Source of the DNA: Lactobacillales bacterium
GTDB taxonomy: Bacteria; Bacillota; Bacilli; Lactobacillales; Streptococcaceae
Reading direction: 5' to 3'
DNA: 7,799 nt
Assembly (NCBI GenBank): GCA_031257815.1
Contig: JAIRNX010000010.1
Span: 1 to 7,799, forward strand
This document shows, one piece after another, positions 1-6,487 of the stretch (its first letter is position 1; each line of letters begins with the position of its first letter). The translations under genes and the position numbers were made by a program. Under the pieces are notes generated by a model, which searched no databases, was not told the DNA's origin, and saw only the letters and a list, made by a program, of their open reading frames with translations.

Positions 1-9
1 AATTGTGTT

Positions 10-38
10 AAAAAACTTTGCTATGGCAATTAGTTTTT
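10..38 (-). terminator. Probable rho-independent terminator after truA
   Basis: Read on the minus strand just after the truA stop, AAAAACT pairs with AGTTTTT and an inner TTGC pairs with GCAA around a CATA loop, with a 2-nt AA bulge on one side. The descending arm runs into a T-rich stretch. This gives a 7+4 bp hairpin in the right place. The stem is AT-rich, so strength is uncertain, and the mirrored A and T tracts mean it could work in both directions. Confidence 0.5.
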
Positions 39-39
39 A

Positions 40-780
40 TTAAAAATATTTTATTTCCTTTAAAAATAACCCTTCAGGGGACGCAGTCGGTCCCGGTAGA
101 CTGCGTTTTTTTTCATTTAAAATTTTTAAAATTTGTGTAGGTTCTATACGATTGTTACCGATTTTTAGCAAAGTTCCGACCATTATGCGGATTTGTTTAT
201 ATAAAAAGCCATTGCCACAAAAAGTAAAAATTAGCTCATCATCTATTTGTTGGACGCTGGCTTCATAGATAGTGCGAATTTTGTCTTGAACAGCTGAGCT
301 GTTAGCTGTAAAACCTGTAAAATCATGCGTTCCTTCTAAAAATTTCAATGCTTCTTTGATACGTGTAAGTTCAATGGGATAAGGAAAATAGCTAGCATAG
401 TTTCGCTTAAAAGGATTGCGAGGTTTTATAATTTGGACATGAAATTCATACGTTTTTTCATGCGGAGTAAAACGCGCATGCCAGTCATCTGAAACGATTT
501 TTACCGCTTTAATTGCAAGGTCATTTGGTGTTTGTGTATCTAAAGCAAAGCGCATTTTTTCCTCAGAATCTTGGCGAGGAAAATCAAAATGAATCACTTG
601 ATTTAATGCATGTACACCTTTGTCAGTACGTCCAGCACCGTGGATGGTGATTTTTTGTCCGTTATTAATTTGAGTGAGTGTTTTTTCTAACTCTTCTTGA
701 ACGGTACGCACTTTTGGCTGACGTTGAAATCCAACAAATAAAGTTCCGTCATAAGCAATAGTAGCTTTATATCGAGGCAT
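40..780 (-). CDS. truA: tRNA pseudouridine(38-40) synthase TruA
   Basis: TruA converts uridine to pseudouridine at positions 38-40 of the anticodon stem-loop of many tRNAs, acting as a cytoplasmic homodimer without cofactors. The protein is 246 residues, the usual bacterial length. It begins with the family N-terminus (YKATIAYDGTLFVGFQRQP, residues 4-22) and carries the catalytic motif GRTDKGVHA at 50-58, with the nucleophile Asp53. Later family blocks are also present: FTGFTA (about 154-159), the GNGFLYKQIRIMVGTLL region, and GPTASPEGLFL near the C-terminus. The ATG start is supported by AAGGAG seven bases upstream. That site lies in the 18-nt gap after the DAHP synthase gene, so the two are probably one operon. 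In many Lactobacillales truA follows the ecfA1-ecfA2-ecfT genes; here its upstream partner is an aromatic biosynthesis gene. The call is secure. Confidence 0.97.
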   Translation of the reverse strand: MPRYKATIAYDGTLFVGFQRQPKVRTVQEELEKTLTQINNGQKITIHGAGRTDKGVHALNQVIHFDFPRQDSEEKMRFALDTQTPNDLAIKAVKIVSDDWHARFTPHEKTYEFHVQIIKPRNPFKRNYASYFPYPIELTRIKEALKFLEGTHDFTGFTANSSAVQDKIRTIYEASVQQIDDELIFTFCGNGFLYKQIRIMVGTLLKIGNNRIEPTQILKILNEKKRSLPGPTASPEGLFLKEIKYF

Positions 781-798
781 GCGTTTTCTCCTTGTTGA

Positions 799-1827
799 TT
801 ATATGTTCTCGTAGATGTAATTTACTAATTTTTCCGTTTTTTCCCAACCTAAACACGGATCTGTAATTGATTTTCCAAAAATTTTACCATCTGAATCTTG
901 ACGTCCATCTTCTAAGAAACTTTCAATCATAAAACCACGGACAAATTGGGCAACTTTTTCATTCCAATGACGATTGATCAATGTTTGTTTAACAATACGA
1001 ACTTGCTCTAAATATTGTTTTCCGGAGTTATCATGATTGGTATCGATCACAATCATTGGATTTTTAAATTTGCCTTCTTCGTACATTGAAATTGTTTTTA
1101 ACAAATCTTCATAATAGTAATTTGGTCGATTGTCTCCATATTCATTAAGCGAGCCTCGTAAAATAACATGCGCTAGTGGATTTGAGCTTGACTTTACATG
1201 TTGACCATTAAATAAAAATTCTTGTTTTTGTTGTGCTGCATACAAAGCGTTAAACATAATATTTAAATTACCATTGGTTGGATTTTTAAGCCCTGTTGGC
1301 TGATCAATACCACTGGCTACAAAACGATGTTGTTGATCTTCAACTGAACGCGCACCAACTGCAATATAAGAAACTAAATCATCGACAATTCCTAGATTTT
1401 CAGAGTAAAGCATTTCGTCAGCGGTTGTTAAGCCGGTTTTTGTAATTACTCGATTGTGCAGTTTACGAACTGCTAGGATGCCATTTAAAAGATTTGAGCC
1501 AGAAGTTAGATCTGGTTGATGGAGTAAGCCTTTATAGCCATCTCCATTAGTTCGTGGTTTATTAGTATAAACGCGCGGAACCATAAAGATTTTATCGGCC
1601 ACTTTTTTTTGTAATTTTGCAAGACGATGAACATATTCCATTACTGCTTCTTCATCATGAGCCGAACAAGGTCCAATTAATAAAAGAAAACGTTGATCAA
1701 CACCTTTGATAATGTTTTCTAACTCTTTATCACGTTTATCTTTCAAAGCTTTTGCTTCTTTTGCTAAAACATTCATTTGTTTTACTTCAACTAAATCAAT
1801 TGTTTCACTTAACTGTTTAAATGCCAT
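799..1827 (-). CDS. aroF: 3-deoxy-7-phosphoheptulonate (DAHP) synthase, AroF/G/H type
   Basis: This enzyme condenses phosphoenolpyruvate and erythrose-4-phosphate to DAHP, the committed first step of the shikimate pathway to chorismate and aromatic amino acids. The 342-residue product is the class I (AroF/AroG/AroH) form, not the AroA(G)/AroQ-fused form. Visible motifs are IGPCSAHD (51-58), PRVYTNKPRT (84-93), YKGLLHQPD (98-106), LRGSLNEYGDNRPNYY (223-238), IDTNHDNSGKQ (261-271), VRGFMIESFLEDGRQ (296-310) and GKSITDPCLGWE (318-329). By analogy with E. coli AroG, the metal ligands are Cys54, His265, Glu302 and Asp323, and all four are present. The ATG start has an AGGGAG sequence 11 nt upstream (1839-1844), a longer spacing than ideal. 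The gene reads into truA. The end of repeat copy A lies 26 bp upstream of the start, so the promoter must lie in or beyond that element. Feedback specificity cannot be read from sequence; the symbol could equally be aroG. Confidence 0.95.
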   Translation of the reverse strand: MAFKQLSETIDLVEVKQMNVLAKEAKALKDKRDKELENIIKGVDQRFLLLIGPCSAHDEEAVMEYVHRLAKLQKKVADKIFMVPRVYTNKPRTNGDGYKGLLHQPDLTSGSNLLNGILAVRKLHNRVITKTGLTTADEMLYSENLGIVDDLVSYIAVGARSVEDQQHRFVASGIDQPTGLKNPTNGNLNIMFNALYAAQQKQEFLFNGQHVKSSSNPLAHVILRGSLNEYGDNRPNYYYEDLLKTISMYEEGKFKNPMIVIDTNHDNSGKQYLEQVRIVKQTLINRHWNEKVAQFVRGFMIESFLEDGRQDSDGKIFGKSITDPCLGWEKTEKLVNYIYENI

Positions 1828-1852
1828 TTATATAACTACTCCCTATTTTTTT

Positions 1853-2125
1853 CTTAGAATCTGTTAACGATCTGAGAATCTGTCTACTATCTCTCTATAG
1901 ATGAAATTTTAGGAAAATTTTTATGCAATTCTAGACAAAAAACGCAGATTTTGGGTAAGCTGATAGTAACCCGACAAGTAAGTTTTTGGCTCTTTTTCCA
2001 CACTTTTTTGTTAAAAAGCCTCGATTTAGAATCAAATCTTACGCTAACCTTAAGTTTTTTGCCTCAAATTGTGAAAAATGAGCTCAAAAATTCATTTCAC
2101 TAGAGACAAGTTAACAGGTTCTTAG
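1853..2125. mobile_element. MITE-like repeat, copy A
   Basis: This is a non-coding ~273 bp segment. It is bounded by CTTAGAATCTGTTAAC at the left (1853-1868) and CAAGTTAACAGGTTCTTAG at the right (2107-2125), which are inverted copies of each other. The core at 1951-2035 is identical to copy B at 6509-6589 except for a 4-nt AAGT duplication. The right part (about 2064-2125) also matches copy B closely, in the same orientation. The left part (1869-1950) does not match copy B, so this copy looks chimeric or eroded. No transposase is encoded and no clear target-site duplication is visible. It fills most of the gap between the DAHP synthase and purH genes. That it was mobile is inferred from the two copies and the terminal inverted repeats. 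Confidence 0.65.
2038..2060 (+). terminator. Terminator-like hairpin inside repeat copy A
   Basis: On the plus strand CTTA (2038-2041) pairs with TAAG (2051-2054) across the loop CGCTAACCT, followed by six T residues. Three further A-T pairs are possible beyond one T-T mismatch. The stem is short, but copy B has a different stem around the same loop and also ends in a T run, which suggests a conserved structure. No plus-strand gene reads into it, so its role is unknown. Confidence 0.3.
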
Positions 2126-2139
2126 AACATGTTAACTTG
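2107..2139. repeat. 33-nt near-perfect palindrome of two abutting element ends
   Basis: Fifteen of sixteen base pairs match around a central T at 2123; the only mismatch is G2117/A2129. The left half is the right end of repeat copy A. The right half (CTTAGAACATGTTAACTTG, 2121-2139) is another element end facing the opposite way, and the two share the CTTAG centre. No T-run follows on either strand, so it is a poor intrinsic terminator despite the strong pairing. Confidence 0.8.
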
Positions 2140-2222
2140 CCCTTACTTATTTTTCATTCTAACAAGCAAGAGGGTTTAGGGTCAGAATAGACCTCCTTAA
2201 TGTCGCTGATTTTTGAAAATGT

Positions 2223-2259
2223 CCCAAAAAATTCAAACCATAAGCTCGAAAAATGGTTT
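2223..2259 (-). terminator. Probable terminator downstream of purH
   Basis: On the minus strand, about 50 nt after the purH stop, AAACCAT (2259-2253) pairs with ATGGTTT (2241-2235) around an 11-nt loop, then GAATTTTTTGGG follows. The stem is 7 bp with two G-C pairs and the T run begins three bases later, so it is a plausible but modest rho-independent terminator for the purN-purH transcript. The stretch from here to 2140 shows no ORF or other recognisable site. Confidence 0.5.
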
Positions 2260-2309
2260 TATTTTCAAATAAAAAAAATCCATAATTTTATCGCTCGCCC
2301 TTGAACAGT

Positions 2310-3851
2310 TTAATGTTTAAAATGCCTCACTCCTGTAAAGATCATCGCAATATCCTGACTGTCCGCCGCTCGAATCACTTCCTCATCGCGCACCGAACCA
2401 CCTGGTTGCACAATCGCTTTAACGCCCGCTTTCGCAATCTCCTCAATATTATCTGCAAATGGGAAGAAAGCATCCGAAGCAAGCACCACTCCATCGAGTC
2501 GACCTTGCGCCTGCTCAAGCGCGATCTTCACCGCACCCACACGATTCATCTGTCCCGCACCTACACCGAGCGTCTGTTTCGCATTCGCAACCACAATCGC
2601 ATTTGACTTCACGTGTTTGACTGCTTTCCATGCAAACTTCAAAGCCCTCCATTCTTTTGTTGTCGGTTTTCGTTTGGTTACAACATCCCATTGTCTCTCG
2701 CCCTCCTTAATGACATCTTGGTTTTGCGTAAGTATTCCGCCAAGAACTCCTACTACCATTTTACCACATTTACTCATTTTTTTCTCAGAAAAATCTAATT
2801 GTAATAAACGTAAATTTTTCTTCTTTGTGGTTAACACTTGCAGCGCTTCTTCTGTAAAGCTTGGCGCAATAATGACCTCCAAGAAAATTTGATGCATTTT
2901 CTCGGCAGTTTTTACATCAACTTCACGATTTAGCACCACAATGCCACCAAAAATGGAGACCGGATCGGCATCATATGCTCTATCCCAAGCTTTTTCTATC
3001 GTCTTTCCCGTTCCAATTCCACAAGGATTCATATGCTTTAACGCCACCACCGTCGGCGCTTCATACTCACGAATAATCTGCAGCGCTGCATCCGCATCTT
3101 TAATATTGTTATAAGATAACTCTTTGCCGTTCAATTGCCAAGCACTCGCTAGTGAAAAAGATACGGGCAAAGCATTTTGATAAAAATTTGCCTTTTGCTG
3201 CGGATTTTCCCCATAACGCAACGCTTGTTTCAATTCATAGGTTAGTGTTAGCTTTTCAGGATTTTCTTCGCCAACCACATCCGTCAAAAAACCTGCAATC
3301 AACGCATCATAACTGGCAGTATATTGAAAAATTTTCGCTGCTAATTTTTGTCTGGTTGCAAAAGTCGTTTCTCCATTTTCTTTCAGCTCTGAAATCACCT
3401 TGGCATAGTCCAGCGGATCCACTACAACCGTCACCGCTGCATGATTTTTTGCCGCCGAGCGCAGCATGGAAGGTCCGCCAATATCAATATTCTCAATCGC
3501 TTCCTCCTGCGTTACCTCTTTTTTTAAAATCGTCTCTTTAAACGGATACAGGTTTACACACACCAAGTCAATGGGTTGAATGTTATGCTTTCTCATTGCT
3601 TGCATATGGCTTTCTAAATCTCGACGCCCCAGCAGTCCGCCGTGAATTTTAGGATGTAGTGTCTTGACACGCCCGTCCATCATTTCAGGAAAGTTGGTTA
3701 CCTCATCAATGGCAATAGTCGAAATTCCCTCTTTAGCCAAAATTTTCTTCGTTCCACCTGTTGAAATAATCTCAAAGCCCAGAGCAACTAACTCTTTAGC
3801 CAATGCAGAGACGCCGGTCTTATCGGAAACACTAATCAATGCTCGTTTCAT
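2310..3851 (-). CDS. purH: Bifunctional AICAR transformylase / IMP cyclohydrolase PurH
   Basis: PurH carries out the last two steps of de novo purine synthesis: formylation of AICAR with 10-formyl-THF, then cyclisation of FAICAR to IMP, in the cytoplasm. The 513 residues match the full-length family. The N-terminal cyclohydrolase (MGS-like) domain, about 1-140, shows ISVSDKTG (6-13), ISTGGT (29-34), [13 protein letters not shown] (60-72) and [16 protein letters not shown] (122-137). The transformylase domain shows [11 protein letters not shown] (211-221), the catalytic Lys272-His273 in [16 protein letters not shown] (296-303), SDAFFPF (459-465) and PGGSVRD (483-489). The ATG overlaps the purN stop (ATGA), implying translational coupling; AAGGA-like sequence precedes it inside the purN end. 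No key residue is missing. Several stretches of this gene look more GC-rich than the flanking genes by eye; this was not measured. Confidence 0.97.
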   Translation of the reverse strand: MKRALISVSDKTGVSALAKELVALGFEIISTGGTKKILAKEGISTIAIDEVTNFPEMMDGRVKTLHPKIHGGLLGRRDLESHMQAMRKHNIQPIDLVCVNLYPFKETILKKEVTQEEAIENIDIGGPSMLRSAAKNHAAVTVVVDPLDYAKVISELKENGETTFATRQKLAAKIFQYTASYDALIAGFLTDVVGEENPEKLTLTYELKQALRYGENPQQKANFYQNALPVSFSLASAWQLNGKELSYNNIKDADAALQIIREYEAPTVVALKHMNPCGIGTGKTIEKAWDRAYDADPVSIFGGIVVLNREVDVKTAEKMHQIFLEVIIAPSFTEEALQVLTTKKKNLRLLQLDFSEKKMSKCGKMVVGVLGGILTQNQDVIKEGERQWDVVTKRKPTTKEWRALKFAWKAVKHVKSNAIVVANAKQTLGVGAGQMNRVGAVKIALEQAQGRLDGVVLASDAFFPFADNIEEIAKAGVKAIVQPGGSVRDEEVIRAADSQDIAMIFTGVRHFKH

Positions 3852-4420
3852 TTCCTTATCCTTTCCACTAACTCTTTTACGACTTTTGGATACAATTCAT
3901 ACTCCGCTTGGTGAATTCGTTGCTCAAAACTTTCTAACGTATCATTTTCTAAACGCGGCACGCGAACTTGCTGAATGATCTTTCCTGTATCAATGCCCGA
4001 ATCTACATAATGAACGGTTACGCCACTTTCTGGCACACCAGCCTTAAAAGCGTCTTTAATTCCGTGCACTCCTGGAAACTCTGGCAAAAATGCGGGATGG
4101 ATATTAATTATTTTTCCTTTATACGCTTGCAACAAAGTGGAACCCACAATTTTCATGTAACCTGCTAAAACGATCAAATCCACTCGATGTTGATCAAGCA
4201 ATGCCACTAACTTTGTTTCATACGCCTCTTTACTGGCAAATTCTTTTAGCTCAAATGAAAAATGAGGCGCGCTCAACCTTTCTGCTCGCTTCAAAGCGCA
4301 TGCCTCTTTTTGGTCGCAAAATAAAAAACTAAGCTGTGCAGAAATACTCCCGGCTTGAATCTTCTCAGTCAATACTTGAAAATTACTTCCATTTCCCGAA
4401 GCAAAAATCGCAAGATTCAT
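3848..4420 (-). CDS. purN: Phosphoribosylglycinamide formyltransferase PurN
   Basis: PurN transfers a formyl group from 10-formyl-THF to glycinamide ribonucleotide, step 3 of de novo purine synthesis. The 190-residue protein has the usual length. The N-terminal [10 protein letters not shown] (6-15) is the phosphate-binding loop. The catalytic residues fall at the same numbers as in E. coli PurN: Asn106 and His108 in [13 protein letters not shown], and Asp144 in [10 protein letters not shown]. The start is ATG with GGAGG six bases upstream. The 3' end overlaps purH by 4 nt. In most Lactobacillales purN follows purM inside a long pur operon. Here the next intact gene upstream is an ABC exporter, with element ends and gene relics in between, so the operon appears broken. 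I see no PurR-type PurBox (CCGAAC core) upstream. Confidence 0.97.
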   Translation of the reverse strand: MNLAIFASGNGSNFQVLTEKIQAGSISAQLSFLFCDQKEACALKRAERLSAPHFSFELKEFASKEAYETKLVALLDQHRVDLIVLAGYMKIVGSTLLQAYKGKIINIHPAFLPEFPGVHGIKDAFKAGVPESGVTVHYVDSGIDTGKIIQQVRVPRLENDTLESFEQRIHQAEYELYPKVVKELVERIRK

Positions 4421-4467
4421 CGAATTCCTCCAAATTTCCGATCGATGATTAGCGGATCATTTTTCAT
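4417..4467 (-). CDS. Mini-ORF (16 codons) overlapping the purN start
   Basis: An ATG at 4467-4465 opens [16 protein letters not shown] and stops with a TGA that overlaps the purN ATG (ATGA). Its start overlaps the TGATGA end of the preceding mini-ORF. The purN ribosome binding site lies inside it. The tight stop-start overlaps would allow translational coupling into purN, but the peptide resembles nothing I recognise. It may be chance, a leader peptide or a relic of a lost gene. Confidence 0.2.
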   Translation of the reverse strand: MKNDPLIIDRKFGGIR

Positions 4468-4535
4468 CAATAAATTTCCCCGTTAAATTGAAGCAAAACT
4501 ACTCCAAAACTCAGTACTGCATTTTTATTCATCAT
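4467..4535 (-). CDS. Mini-ORF (22 codons) with a strong ribosome binding site
   Basis: The minus strand shows AAAGGAGGAGG immediately before ATGATG, one of the best ribosome binding sites in the window. It opens a 22-residue peptide starting MMNKNAVLSFGVV and ending with two in-frame TGA codons. Such a site normally precedes a real gene, so this may be the 5' relic of one. The start loosely recalls a beta-ketoacyl synthase N-terminus (MNxxVVITGxGVVSPxG), which would suit the dehydrogenase relic just upstream. That resemblance is too short to rely on. Confidence 0.3.
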   Translation of the reverse strand: MMNKNAVLSFGVVLLQFNGEIY

Positions 4536-4553
4536 TTCCTCCTCCTTTCGACC

Positions 4554-4582
4554 ATCATAACAAACATTACAACGCATGACCA
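4554..4582 (-). promoter_or_regulatory. Weak candidate promoter for purN-purH
   Basis: On the minus strand TGGTCA (4582-4577) and TATGAT (4559-4554) are separated by 17 nt. The -35 match is 4 of 6 and the -10 match is 5 of 6. Transcription would start near the strong ribosome binding site at about 4547. It overlaps the dehydrogenase relic, and AT-rich DNA gives many such matches by chance. Confidence 0.2.
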
Positions 4583-4664
4583 CCTGAATTTTCGATCATT
4601 TGTCCTGTTATCAACGCAACTTTATTTTTTAATCCCCAACCTAGCCTTTTCTTCTCCTTACCTA
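4567..4664 (-). pseudogene. Probable C-terminal relic of a short-chain dehydrogenase/reductase
   Basis: One minus-strand frame reads GLKNKVALITGQMIENSGGHAL and then TAA (4569-4567). The segment ITGQMIENSGGHAL matches the C-terminal signature of SDR/FabG-type oxidoreductases, whose consensus is roughly YITGQVIEVDGG followed by a short tail. Nothing upstream continues the family: within about 15 codons the frame reaches the 20-bp palindrome and then the end of the ABC gene. The fragment therefore looks like the last 20-35 codons of a gene cut off at the palindrome. No start codon or ribosome binding site suits it. The family assignment rests on one short motif. Confidence 0.4.
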
Positions 4665-4684
4665 AGAACCTGTTAACAGGTTCT
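4665..4684. repeat. 20-bp perfect palindrome made of fused element ends
   Basis: AGAACCTGTTAACAGGTTCT is a perfect palindrome, with T4663-A4686 also pairing outside one mismatch. Each half matches the ends of repeat copies A and B, as if an element had lost all its internal DNA. It overlaps the ABC transporter stop codon: the TAG at 4685-4683 is partly made from the terminal repeat. It separates the ABC gene from the dehydrogenase relic. Confidence 0.75.
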
Positions 4685-6416
4685 AAAACTGCATCCTGTA
4701 AATTTCAGCATACACACCATTCTTTTCTAAAAGTTCAGCATGAGTCCCTTCCTCAGCGATTCCTTGATCCGTTAACACAACGATTCGATGCGCTTTCTTA
4801 ATCGTCGACAAGCGATGTGCGATCACTAAAGTCGTGCGCTCTTGCGATAATATCTCCAGAGAATCTTGAATAAATCGTTCGCTTTCATTATCCAAGGCAG
4901 AGGTTGCTTCATCTAAAATTAAAATCTTCGGATCTTTCAAAAAGACTCTGGCGATGCTTAGCCGCTGCTTTTGCCCTCCGGAGAGTTTCAGGCCTCTTTG
5001 ACCGATATCCGTATCATATCCTTTGGGAAATTTCATGATAAACTGGTGTGCATATGCTTTTTTGGCGGCAGCTATTATTTCCTCATCAGTCGCCTCCGGC
5101 TTTCCGTAAGCAATGTTTTCTTTGATAGTACTTGCAAAAAGATACGCATCCTGCAAAACAAAACCAATATTTTTCCTCAAACTTTTTAACACTAGATCTT
5201 TAACATTTGTTCCATCAATTAAAACTTCGCCATCATTCACGTCATAAAATCTTGGAATTAAGTTGCACAGGGTTGATTTTCCAACCCCAGATGAACCCAC
5301 TAACGCAACATATTCTTTCGGCTTAATCTCAATGTTTAAATTCTTAAATACGTTTTCATGTCCCTGCTCGTATTTGAAGGTTACATTTCTGAAAACGATG
5401 TTTCCGTTAACGCTATCAAGAACTTTGGCATTACTTTTATCAAAAATATCAGGTTCCACTTCCAAGATTTCAATATAGCGATTATAACCCCCGATGGCAT
5501 TCGTCATAATCTCATAGACTCCTAAAATAGAGAGGACGGGTCCAATCAAAATATCCGCATAAAGAATAAAAGTGATCACATCGCTAATAGACATTAAGTT
5601 GTGAATGACTAGATTGACACCCATTGTCGCAATAATCGGGAGTAAAGATAGAACAAAAAAGTTCACACCTGCAAATAAAACTCCAATCTGCTTTAAATAT
5701 TTCCGTCTGCTTTCTACAAATGCAAGGTTAGATCTCTTAAATTTCTGCCTCTCAATCTCTTCGTTCGTAAAAGATTTCACAACTTTTATTCCGGCCAAAC
5801 TATCTTCGAGTTGAACGTTTATTTCGGAAATCTTTTCCTTATTTTCACCTGCTAGTTTATTAATTTTGGGCGTTAAAACAACAATATAAAAAATACAAAA
5901 AGAAATGATTCCCACAGCTAGTGCAGCAAGTATTGGATTGATCAAAAAGAAAATAATAAAAACTAAAACGAAACGCACGGTAATAATGATCATATCTTCC
6001 GGAAAATGATGTAGAAATTCACTTAAGTTTTCCAGATCCACAACCACACGCGACATTAATTCCCCAACTTTTCTGTTTTCATAAAAACAAAGAGAAAGTT
6101 TTTGATAATGCTCAAATAACTCATTGCGCACATCTTTCTCTATTTTGGTTCCCAGCAGATGACCGTAATAAACCGTGATGAAGTTGAAAAGGTATAAAAG
6201 AAATGCCAAAAAAAGAATGACAATCAAGCAAAACGCTGACATTCTTAAAGCTTCTGCTTTATCCCAAGACATCACTTCGTTGATCAAAAATCGTATGATT
6301 AACGGGATGATCACGGCAATGATCGCGATTGCCATAGCAGAAAATAAATCTAGAAAAAATAACCCTTTATATGGCTTGTAATACGAAATCAATTTCCGCC
6401 ATTTTCTTACCTTCAA
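4683..6416 (-). CDS. ABC exporter half-transporter (membrane domain fused to ATPase)
   Basis: This is a type IV exporter of the MsbA/LmrA/YknV-like group, expected to act as a homodimer in the cytoplasmic membrane; substrate unknown. Numbered from the upstream TTG at 6422, the membrane domain covers about 15-310, with hydrophobic segments near 21-50, 62-90, 143-162, 164-184, 246-275 and 283-302. The ATPase domain covers about 340-579: A-loop Tyr351, Walker A GSSGVGKST (376-384), Q-loop Gln424, signature LSGGQ (480-484), Walker B ILILDE (500-505) and H-loop His536. All catalytic motifs are intact. I prefer the second TTG (6416-6414, 577 residues) because GAGAGG lies six bases before it; the first TTG directly abuts that site. 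The stop codon lies in an element-end palindrome, so the natural C-terminus could be altered by a few residues. No partner half-transporter is adjacent. The single-gene layout favours drug, lipid or peptide export, but this is not resolvable. Confidence 0.93.
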   Translation of the reverse strand: MKVRKWRKLISYYKPYKGLFFLDLFSAMAIAIIAVIIPLIIRFLINEVMSWDKAEALRMSAFCLIVILFLAFLLYLFNFITVYYGHLLGTKIEKDVRNELFEHYQKLSLCFYENRKVGELMSRVVVDLENLSEFLHHFPEDMIIITVRFVLVFIIFFLINPILAALAVGIISFCIFYIVVLTPKINKLAGENKEKISEINVQLEDSLAGIKVVKSFTNEEIERQKFKRSNLAFVESRRKYLKQIGVLFAGVNFFVLSLLPIIATMGVNLVIHNLMSISDVITFILYADILIGPVLSILGVYEIMTNAIGGYNRYIEILEVEPDIFDKSNAKVLDSVNGNIVFRNVTFKYEQGHENVFKNLNIEIKPKEYVALVGSSGVGKSTLCNLIPRFYDVNDGEVLIDGTNVKDLVLKSLRKNIGFVLQDAYLFASTIKENIAYGKPEATDEEIIAAAKKAYAHQFIMKFPKGYDTDIGQRGLKLSGGQKQRLSIARVFLKDPKILILDEATSALDNESERFIQDSLEILSQERTTLVIAHRLSTIKKAHRIVVLTDQGIAEEGTHAELLEKNGVYAEIYRMQF

Positions 6417-6422
6417 ATCCAA

Positions 6423-6428
6423 CCTCTC
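6423..6428 (-). promoter_or_regulatory. Ribosome binding site choosing the ABC transporter start
   Basis: GAGAGG on the minus strand directly touches the TTG at 6422-6420 but lies six bases from the TTG at 6416-6414. The second spacing is functional and the first is not, so initiation probably uses the downstream TTG. No in-frame ATG occurs until codon 30, which lies inside the first membrane segment. Confidence 0.55.
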
Positions 6429-6487
6429 AATCTATGGATCTTAGAACCTGTTCACTTGCCTCGGAGCGATGAATAGTCCCGTTACAC

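Noticed and set aside
1828..1950. T-box or tryptophan-type leader upstream of the DAHP synthase gene
   Set aside because: I saw no T-box sequence (AGGGTGGNACCGCG) and no leader peptide rich in aromatic residues.
1853..2139. CRISPR array, because of several related short repeats
   Set aside because: There are no regular repeats with uniform spacers; the similar sequences are inverted element ends.
2301..3978. Several plus-strand ORFs opposite purH (for example 2301-2606, 3152-3541, 3664-3978)
   Set aside because: They lie antisense to a fully conserved purH and purN, encode compositionally odd peptides and lack ribosome binding sites; they are shadows.
4421..4682. Purine riboswitch or PurR box upstream of purN
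   Set aside because: No purine aptamer core motifs and no CCGAAC-type box were found on either strand.
4663..4686. Integron attC or recombination site, because of the GTTAAC core and bracketing of genes
   Set aside because: There is no attC architecture of paired core sites with a variable stem and extrahelical bases, and no integrase in view. Element terminal repeats explain it better.
4971..5814. Plus-strand ORFs opposite the ABC transporter
   Set aside because: Antisense to intact ATPase and membrane motifs, with no family signature of their own.
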